64,000 nt of DNA from Riptortus pedestris (Eukaryota > Arthropoda > Insecta > Hemiptera > Alydidae), in NCBI GenBank assembly GCA_019009955.1, contig CM032233.1, forward strand, positions 60,040,001 through 60,104,000. Direction: 5' to 3'. Numbering within the stretch: the first letter of the stretch is position 1; the number at the start of each line of letters is the position of its first letter. This document shows, in pieces, positions 59,076 through 64,000 of this stretch. Position numbers and translations under genes: made by a program. The notes below the pieces were generated by a model. The model did no database searches and was not told where the DNA came from. It worked only from the letters and a program-made list of their open reading frames with translations.

Positions 59076-61992
59076 AAACAATCATTATATAAAAAAAAAA
59101 GAAGAAGATAACTAACCTCCCCAGATAAATCAGTTTGGGATGCAGTAGATAATTTTTCTGATAAAGCTGCTGGAGTTGTAGATCCAACAGAGCTTGGCAA
59201 TGAAAGAGTGCTAACATCAGGAGAGCTTTCACCAAGTTGGAGCCTTGTCAAATCATCCTTCAGTTTTGCTAAAGACCTCATCAACTCAGATCTCTCCTGC
59301 TCACCAGATGTAAGAGAACGTTGGATTTCACGAAGTTCAGCAACCATAGCTTGAGCTTCATTTATGTTATAACAGCCTCCATTAAGTTTTTGCTCAACCC
59401 TAAAAAAGAATGTTTAAATCTTTTAAATACATACATAAGGTGGTGAAAATAAGAGAACAAAATATAACATTTATTTTTCTATAAATAATTAGAGCAATTC
59501 AAAATTTAAAAAATGTGAGGAGAGTTTAAAAATAATAATCACTAACTAAATTCATATAAAATTTTCACATATAAACCCAGGCCCCCTCCCCTACTTGTTA
59601 TTATTTACTTTTTTTTAATTCAAGATTTTATAGCACTATTAATATCAGCTGGGGTCACAACACATCACATTTATTTCAAACATCATGTTCCATTTCCAGT
59701 TATATAGAAAGAATGTGATTTCCCTGAAGTGAAAATAATTTAAAAAAGAAAATTCTGGACTACCTAAATAAAACTAAGGAAAGCCATTGAGGGGCAATCG
59801 TGTCAATTGAATGCCGCAGTCATTGAAATAAATAACTTTTACTGATTAATTAAACTTACGATGAAAGAGTTTCAACTCCTCTCTGAGTACAGGACATTTC
59901 AGCTCGTATTTGCTCCAATTCTCTCTTGAGTCTTGAAACTCTACTTTTAGCAAGAGCAACATCTGATTTAAGGAGGTCAGGGTCATATTTTGTACTTAAT
60001 GAACTTGAACTAGAACATACTAAAAAAAAGAAAATAAATCGAGTGCACAATAACCCAATAATATAAAGATAAGACGTGCAACATTGAAACTTACAACTTG
60101 TTCTAGATGTATTCAAAGTACTTAAAGCATTGTTCAAATGGTTGTATTCTTCTTGTGCTAGACAAAGCCTTTGTTGCTTCACATCAAATATTTCTTTCTT
60201 TGCCTAAACATTAATTAATTCAGTATCAATGAAAATGTTAATAATTAAACTAGTTAAAGTTTACATTACAAAGATAAAGAAGTAGAAATGAATTAAACAA
60301 ATTTACCAATGCACCACTGAAATCTTAAATTGATAGAGGAACAATTATCATAGTAATGCTTTTATATACTACCAGGTCTATTGATGACCATTGACAGTAC
60401 TGAGCATTTAGAGTTTGAAGTGGTACAGCTAAAACCTTACTTTTCTCTTGATTGGTATTGCATTCCTTTTTTTTATAATTACTGAAAAACAAAAGCTCCT
60501 CACTCCAAGCAGGAGTGGGGGGGAGGGGCTTTTTGAACTTCAAAACTCTCAAAACCACAACTTATTCCCTTCTGAAATGAGATGCTCATTTCTTGAAATA
60601 AAAAGTCAGTAGCAATTTTAATTCTTTAAGAATGTACAAGACATTAGAAAAATGCAGTTATATGCAATCCAAGTTCAACAACAGAAACTGAAGCTTTTAA
60701 AGAAATTGACTATACAAATCAAATATTCACTATGGAAAACTATGGAGATGTACATCTCAGAAGCAATTAGAGTCATTGAAGTAACTCTTCTAGGCTAGAA
60801 ATTAGACTGGAGCCATAGAATATACAAAGAGACTGTCCAGTACGACATATGAATGGCTTGACCACAATGCGCTCGTGTCGAAAGTAATAACCAAGTATAC
60901 TTGATGAACATTCAGTAATGACAATCTCTACTGACAAATACTAAAATAAGGTTTCACAGTAGAAGAATTGAATGTATTGTATATATTACATGAGTAAAAA
61001 CACAAGAATTTTATTGACGAAAAAAACATTCCTTCTGCATCACCACTCAATTTGTATTGATATTAAGCATATACTAACATATTGTTTGGAAAAATAAATC
61101 TAAGCAATATTATAAAATATCTAGCAAAAATCAATAAGTTCTTAAATAATTTGAAATAAGTACATAATAAAATAGTTCACAGGTTTAATATTACTCCTGT
61201 TTAAGTGGATCAATTATAATAAGTCACATCAATTTAGCCTATTTTTATTATAATGGCTACCCAGACAAAATATATTTTGCAGGTAGTTGAACAAATTGAT
61301 GCTAGATAGGAGGAGGTGGTAAAACCTGTGATGTAAAACTTATTGGAATGATCGCTCTATTTTAAATCGAAAATGGGGATATAGCTGTTTGAAGATGATA
61401 TATATATATATATATATATTTTTTTGCCTTTTCTCATACTTTCATCAAGATCGGATGCCATAAAATCTTATGTCTATATAGTGGACATACTTGGTCAATT
61501 CAAGAGGATCTATTTCAAAAATACCCAACAATTTCATGGAAAGGGTTGGGAAAGATAGTAATCTACCTAAAATGTAAGCGATTCTATTATAATTAATTCA
61601 CTAACATACAACACAATCCTATAGATGTACCAACATGCCTTTCATCTACACTCAATATATGGATTAAAATTCCTTTGGAGAAGCCATTGTAATTATTAAT
61701 TAATAAAATATACCTCCAACAAATCTTGAGCAGTGTGCAAATAATCCCGTAGCATGGCTTCTTGAATTGCCCGCCATTCCAATCTGGGATCTTCTAATTG
61801 TGTACATTCTAATAAAAAACAATTAGGGTTAGGAAATTTATTAAAAAAATTGCAGAGCACAAAATAATTTAGAACTACTTACGTTTTACATGGTCTATGT
61901 AGTAAACACCAATATTAGGGTCATAGCCTTCTTCCCAGCCTAATGGGAGTTCCGTCCCAATACAATCGGCAAAAGTTTGCGGTTTTGTATAT
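38175..61992 (-). CDS. kibra: Kibra/WWC scaffold protein of the Hippo pathway (17 exons; 5' exon missing)
   Basis: Kibra (WWC1 in vertebrates) binds PPxY proteins, Merlin/Expanded and aPKC at the cell cortex and activates the Hippo kinases. Seventeen exons join in frame to 978 residues, numbered from the first complete codon in the window. Domains: tail of the WW1 linker and WW2 (about 12-45, [11 protein letters not shown]...YYIDH...EDPR); coiled coils (about 46-160 and 165-225); a second coiled-coil block (about 255-400); Ser-rich SSSSSLGSL...KGSL; a Pro-rich linker with PPPPAYE (456-462); the Kibra signature [15 protein letters not shown] (489-503); a C2 domain (about 518-645); an acidic stretch (exon M); LNRSDSDS; an aPKC-binding-like segment ERRSLR (813-818); [10 protein letters not shown] (838-847); a terminal EKMAFFTR; and the end GVEI. 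Human WWC1 has 1113 residues. The first exon should end in codon phase 2 and encode WW1; I do not find it up to 64000. Confidence 0.98.
38296..40419 (-). other. kibra intron between exons P and Q
   Basis: 2.1 kb, AT-rich. A plus-strand frame of 90 codons at 38626 shows no recognisable domain. No known repeat is identified. Confidence 0.8.
40420..40541 (-). CDS. kibra: kibra exon P
   Basis: Encodes a Lys-rich helix ([20 protein letters not shown]) and GKPDLISF, leading into the conserved C-terminal EKMAFFTR. Donor GTAAGT, phase 2. Confidence 0.95.
41610..41810 (+). pseudogene. mariner transposase N-terminal relic
   Basis: One frame reads [12 protein letters not shown], then [37 protein letters not shown] and KDEELRVI. 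This follows the mariner helix-turn-helix region (CRKWF.(R/K)FKSGDF.LEDK.RSGRP..F.DEEL). The conserved Trp and Arg codons have become TAG and TGA, and two further stops follow. Only the DNA-binding N-terminus remains; no catalytic D,D34D is seen. It sits antisense to kibra inside an intron. Confidence 0.8.
42755..43215 (+). repeat. Degenerate family-X-like repeat
   Basis: The head 'actaaacagatttcccacac' and later 'gagtaggagcatggtttaac', 'gatgtcagccatcagcaagc', then 'ttgatctttagctttacaca' and 'caagtttgataacaatcaat' follow the family block order with heavy decay. No terminal hairpin survives. Confidence 0.45.
44875..45207 (-). CDS. kibra: kibra exon O
   Basis: 111 codons, phase 0 at both ends. 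Contains [27 protein letters not shown] (aligned with the human aPKC-binding FVRNSLERRSVRMKR), [10 protein letters not shown] and a coiled coil [20 protein letters not shown]. Ends NLVAQ before GTAATG. Confidence 0.97.
45318..45473 (-). CDS. kibra: kibra exon N
   Basis: 52 codons. Acidic [18 protein letters not shown], then [19 protein letters not shown], aligned with human IIRSKTFSPGPQSQYVCR. Donor GTAATT; the following intron is only 110 bp. Confidence 0.96.
45474..47419 (-). other. kibra intron between exons M and N
   Basis: 1.9 kb, containing the Tc1-type relic. The remainder is AT-rich with nothing recognised. Confidence 0.8.
45951..46217 (-). pseudogene. Tc1-type transposase C-terminal relic
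   Basis: The minus-strand frame ends [19 protein letters not shown]. This is the classic Tc1/mariner block (SPDLNPIEHLWDELKRR) that carries the third catalytic acidic residue. Upstream, [17 protein letters not shown] corresponds to the region around the second Asp, but the DNAxxH motif is lost and the spacing is shortened. No N-terminal half or terminal repeats are seen. Confidence 0.75.
47420..47565 (-). CDS. kibra: kibra exon M
   Basis: Encodes [20 protein letters not shown], the counterpart of the glutamate-rich stretch of vertebrate KIBRA, then [16 protein letters not shown]. Phase 1 in, phase 0 out, donor GTAGGT. Confidence 0.94.
47566..51303 (-). other. kibra intron between exons L and M
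   Basis: 3.7 kb. It holds family X copy 4 and a short SINE-tail-like piece at 49741-49790 ('ccacttagtgctactaaggc' then 'taattt'). The rest is AT-rich without recognised features. Confidence 0.8.
47962..48591 (+). repeat. Family X interspersed repeat, copy 4
   Basis: The best-preserved copy: GTCCGTCACCCAGGGGCTGC, then ACTAAGCAGATTTCCC at the head, and the intact palindrome GATTTCCCTTAAGGGAAATC with TGCTAA at the tail. The (TA)n is short (48440-48462). A copy this intact inside a conserved gene's intron shows that the family moved after the gene structure was set. Confidence 0.8.
51304..51508 (-). CDS. kibra: kibra exon L
   Basis: Encodes the last strands of the C2 domain ([10 protein letters not shown]...[10 protein letters not shown]), then a linker with [13 protein letters not shown] and [10 protein letters not shown]. 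Donor GTAAGT, phase 1. Confidence 0.96.
51509..51832 (-). other. kibra intron between exons K and L
   Basis: 324-bp AT-rich GT-AG intron with nothing else recognised. Confidence 0.9.
51833..52025 (-). CDS. kibra: kibra exon K
   Basis: C2 core: [10 protein letters not shown], then [20 protein letters not shown] and [18 protein letters not shown]. Aligned with human IRVAVLPCS, FNEVFWVSM and KTLRVDVC...HLEECL. Phase 2 in, phase 0 out. Confidence 0.97.
52026..53158 (-). other. kibra intron between exons J and K
   Basis: 1.1 kb. The stretch 52430-52830 is less AT-rich than usual for this window but matches no family I can name. Confidence 0.8.
53159..53245 (-). CDS. kibra: kibra exon J
   Basis: 28 codons plus split codons: [20 protein letters not shown], then LFVPEQSQ, the first C2 strands. 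The exon ends CAAGT before GTAAGT; codon counting fixes the boundary. Confidence 0.95.
53441..53680 (-). CDS. kibra: kibra exon I
   Basis: Pro/Ser-rich linker with PPPPAYE, which contains a PPxY motif, followed by [19 protein letters not shown], one of the strongest matches to vertebrate KIBRA. It ends in the first C2 strand, AQVQIKLR. A 195-bp intron separates it from exon J. Confidence 0.97.
53681..54982 (-). other. kibra intron between exons H and I
   Basis: 1.3 kb, containing a tRNA-like SINE on the minus strand. The rest is AT-rich. Confidence 0.8.
54430..54615 (-). repeat. tRNA-derived SINE-like element
   Basis: On the minus strand it opens GGGGCTCAGCTTAGCCATGT followed by GAGTTAAGGCG. 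A-box-like TAGCCATGTGAG and B-box-like GGTCGATTCTC are correctly spaced for a tRNA-like promoter. The body runs into 'cctgtaggtaacccgtccca' then 'attagccatagtagc' and an AT-rich TAAATA tail. The body matches 17740-17815, so it belongs to a dispersed family. The window also has a B-box head at 63037. Confidence 0.6.
54983..55246 (-). CDS. kibra: kibra exon H
   Basis: 87 codons. End of the coiled coil ([20 protein letters not shown]), then [20 protein letters not shown] and [17 protein letters not shown], matching the human Ser-rich segment and SFTDLYYDP. The donor is GTGGGC, weaker than the others but required by phase. Confidence 0.95.
55247..55911 (-). other. kibra intron between exons G and H
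   Basis: 665 bp, AT-rich, nothing else recognised. Confidence 0.85.
55912..56076 (-). CDS. kibra: kibra exon G
   Basis: [19 protein letters not shown], then [20 protein letters not shown] and SNKAITDR: heptad-rich coiled coil aligned with human LILINEKEELLKEMRFISP and KALTER. Confidence 0.97.
56077..57414 (-). other. kibra intron between exons F and G
   Basis: 1.3 kb. A GC-richer patch at 56790-56960 matches no family I recognise. Confidence 0.8.
57415..57563 (-). CDS. kibra: kibra exon F
   Basis: [20 protein letters not shown], then [20 protein letters not shown]: coiled coil aligned with human LAEKVRLRLRYEEAKRRIAN and LKIQLAKLDSEAWPG. Confidence 0.96.
57564..59116 (-). other. kibra intron between exons E and F
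   Basis: 1.6 kb. A (TA)n microsatellite of about 40 bp lies at 59032-59072, close to the exon E donor. Nothing else is recognised. Confidence 0.8.
59117..59399 (-). CDS. kibra: kibra exon E
   Basis: 94 codons. Coiled coil [20 protein letters not shown], then [18 protein letters not shown], a Ser-rich stretch, and ASQTDLSGE aligned with human SSQTDISG. The donor is GTTAGT. Confidence 0.97.
59400..59859 (-). other. kibra intron between exons D and E
   Basis: 460 bp, AT-rich, nothing else recognised. Confidence 0.85.
59860..60019 (-). CDS. kibra: kibra exon D
   Basis: [20 protein letters not shown], then [20 protein letters not shown]: near-identical in layout to human SSSSSKYDPEILKAEIATAK and SRVNKLKREM. 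Confidence 0.97.
60095..60203 (-). CDS. kibra: kibra exon C
   Basis: [20 protein letters not shown], then [11 protein letters not shown], aligned with human AQKEIYQVKQQRLELAQQEY. A 75-bp intron separates it from exon D. Confidence 0.96.
60204..61713 (-). other. kibra intron between exons B and C
   Basis: 1.5 kb, AT-rich, with a short (TA)n at 61399-61419. No other feature recognised. Confidence 0.8.
61714..61808 (-). CDS. kibra: kibra exon B
   Basis: End of WW2 and start of the first coiled coil: [20 protein letters not shown], then [11 protein letters not shown]. Aligned with human TTQIEDPRVQWRREQEHMLK and DYL. A 74-bp intron separates it from exon A. Confidence 0.97.
61883..61992 (-). CDS. 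kibra: kibra exon A (first exon visible in the window)
   Basis: Begins inside an Arg codon, then [20 protein letters not shown] and [16 protein letters not shown], aligned with human [20 protein letters not shown] and EAVYDP...YFIDH. It is therefore preceded by an exon carrying WW1 and ending ..DPRDR. Acceptor TTTTTTAG. Confidence 0.97.
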
Positions 61993-62984
61993 CTAAAAAA
62001 TTAAAATTTTATTTAATTATTGTTTATATATAACCATATTAAAAGTAACCTACTTGAAACAACAATGAATTAAAGATGAATATCTCCTCTTAAAACTGTT
62101 TTGTTCTTTGAATTGGGTTAGCCTGTTTCTATAGTAAGGAGAAGTAATCACCAGTATTTTCAACTAGATAGATTGGAGGGGAGTGGGGGGAGAGGTCTAT
62201 TCATGGAACGGCAGTTTGGTTTAATACTTACAGCACTTTGGTTTACTTTTATTTCAATTTTTATATTACTATGACATATTTATACAATCTTCAATATTAA
62301 TAATAAATATAAACATAAAACACATCCAAACAGGACTTCTTAAGGTGATCTGGATTGTAATCAACCATGTGACAAAACAAAAGTAAACAACTACTGGTCT
62401 AAAAACAGGAGACTAACAACAAACTACTCAGGTATAACTTATGCCAGCCTCAAAGATAATTCCACATGAAATGTACTTGCCCAATGTCTACGATCATATT
62501 AACTACCCTTTAAATCAAAAGAAGAATGAATTGAAACGATAATTTAGTACAGAGCTAGAATTTTTAATAATTCAGATTTACTTTACGGACTGTTCATTAG
62601 ATAATTATAAGATATTGTCCATGGCACTGCTAATAAATATGCTAAAAGTTATATTCAACTTCCTGGTTTACAATAGTATTTTTATTATTCTGTGTTATTA
62701 TAAACGAGTTAAAGGATGTTGTTTCAAAATTTCAGCCATAGATTGACAACATATTTACAGCGAATTGAAATTAAAGAATTTCAATTGAAAATGTTTACTT
62801 TGTGAAGATTTAAGGCTTTTCAAAAATGTAAAACAGTTATTATAATGAATTAAAATCCCTATATTCAAAAATCAATAGAGCAAGAACTATTTAAAAAGTT
62901 TCCATTTACTTTTCTATAACATTGGTATTCATGATTACTAAGTTAAAATGGAAAGTGCATAGAAATAAAATTAATAAGTTGGAG

Positions 62985-63150
62985 ACAGGTTAGGCTAGTA
63001 TAGTTATCTTAATGTTCTTGAATTTCATTGAATTGAGAGTTCGATTCCCACAAATTAATGATACATCAAATAATATCCTTCAGTCCTACCCTGATTAGAC
63101 AAGAGTGATGTCCATTAGATATTTCATCTTCATTACTCTTATAAGTGAAA
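62985..63150 (+). repeat. tRNA-like SINE
   Basis: A-box-like TTAGGCTAGTATAG and B-box-like GAGTTCGATTCCCA (63037-63050) are followed by a non-tRNA body ('tcagtcctaccctgattaga' then 'caagagtgatgtcc'). The body resembles that of the element at 54430-54615 ('cttagtcccgccctggctag' then 'aaaagggtggtaacc'). Confidence 0.5.
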
Positions 63151-63359
63151 AGCAAACTTAATTTTAAGTAGATGCGCCTTTTTACAAAGAGATATTCTTT
63201 CACAAAGATTACTACTCAGATAGTTCAATATTTCTCAAGACTTACAGTGTTCGTTATGTTGTCTGTCGTTCATAAAACCACTGATTCATAGGTACATAAG
63301 TTTTGCAAATTCTAATTAAAACACCATAAATAATGAGTTTATGATTATTTACTACATTA

Positions 63360-63560
63360 GCCCTATATAGGGCAAGGGCCACTAGTGCGATCTCATCCAA
63401 ACTCGGATTAAGAGGACTGTGTATAGTTTCCGCTAGAGAAAAAAAGGTATTATTTTCCGTTGTCCGATACCAAGAAAATCCCTTCCTGGTCGCTCAGTCC
63501 CAGGTTGGATAAGAGTGGGAGTCGTCAGGAGGAGGCCACGATAGTGGTCATGCCCTATCA
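63360..63560. other. GC-richer unidentified patch
   Basis: Reads 'gccctatatagggcaagggc' ... 'gtcccaggttggataagagt' ... 'gtcgtcaggaggaggccacg'. Its composition stands out in this AT-rich region and it is probably part of a mobile element. I recognise no coding motif in six frames and no rRNA core. Confidence 0.3.
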
Positions 63561-64000
63561 AGGGTTAATCATAGTTAGAAACCATTTTAAGTAGTTCTAC
63601 ATAGCAAGCCTAGTAATTTTTTTACCTAATTTTTACAAAGCATTATTTTAAAAATATAATACTAGTAAATCAAAAAGTATTGTATATTACTTGAAATAAC
63701 AAAAAAAGAATTATTTACAGTTTGATCAACATTCTATTAACTTTCAATAAGAAAAATTAAACACTTGATATGAAGCACAACCATAACATGAAGCAATATA
63801 AGATGTGATATGTAACCAATATGAATCATGATTAGTCATGCAGTATATATTTAATTACCTTAATCCCAATAGAATAGCAGCATCTGATCATAGCGACTTA
63901 TTAGAAAGGAACGAACCATTTACTTTCTATATCCAATATGAAATATAATCGGTGTCATCCCTGTTAGGAGGAGTACTATTCGCCCACTAGGTCGACAATA

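Larger units (their letters stand above)
61993..64000 (-). other. kibra 5' intron or upstream DNA
   Basis: No WW1-like coding sequence (GWEE...DHTNRTTSWIDPR pattern) is found on the minus strand, so the first exon probably lies beyond the window. It contains a SINE-like head and a GC-richer patch, listed separately. Confidence 0.65.

Noticed and set aside
1..64000. A new multi-gene biological system
   Set aside because: The three genes are conserved animal genes with separate roles, and no set of unknown genes sits together. The unusual material is repeats and single motifs.

Overview
This is a window of an animal nuclear genome. It is very AT-rich and full of microsatellites and decayed transposons. 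Its genes are split by GT-AG introns and have metazoan orthologues. The gene content (an ARL6 GTPase, a C1orf43/NICE-3 protein and a Kibra/WWC scaffold) and the Tc1/mariner, piggyBac and LINE debris fit an arthropod. A parasitic copepod such as a sea louse would fit, but nothing here proves the species. There is no operon, CRISPR array or phage-like block.

Layout. 1-8.6 kb is repeat-dominated intergenic DNA: several copies of one interspersed repeat (called 'family X' here), an LTR-like block, a 28-bp minisatellite and short tandem repeats. 8.7-11.1 kb holds a two-exon ARL6 gene on the plus strand. 11.1-17.0 kb is intergenic, with a 380-bp purine tract at 15.9-16.3 kb. 17.0-25.5 kb holds a four-exon C1orf43-like gene on the plus strand; its introns contain family-X fragments, a long hairpin and a piggyBac-type relic. 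25.5-38.2 kb has no recognisable gene and may include a long kibra 3' UTR. 38.2-62.0 kb holds 17 exons of kibra on the minus strand; every splice phase was checked by codon counting. The first kibra exon (start codon and WW domain 1) lies beyond the right edge or was not recognised. 62-64 kb is kibra intron or upstream DNA with a SINE-like repeat.

Function. ARL6 (BBS3) is the small GTPase that recruits the BBSome for ciliary membrane traffic. C1orf43 is a single-pass membrane protein, described in mammals as a Golgi-associated regulator of phagocytosis. Kibra is an upstream scaffold of the Hippo growth-control pathway, with WW domains, coiled coils, a C2 domain and an aPKC-binding region. The three genes look like unrelated neighbours and I see no functional cluster.

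I found no convincing new multi-gene system. The most unusual material is family X (hairpin 3' end, built-in microsatellite, a short reading frame shared between copies, partly dimeric structure), two hairpins that could be miRNA precursors, and a PPxY motif and altered PDZ-ligand tail in Kibra.
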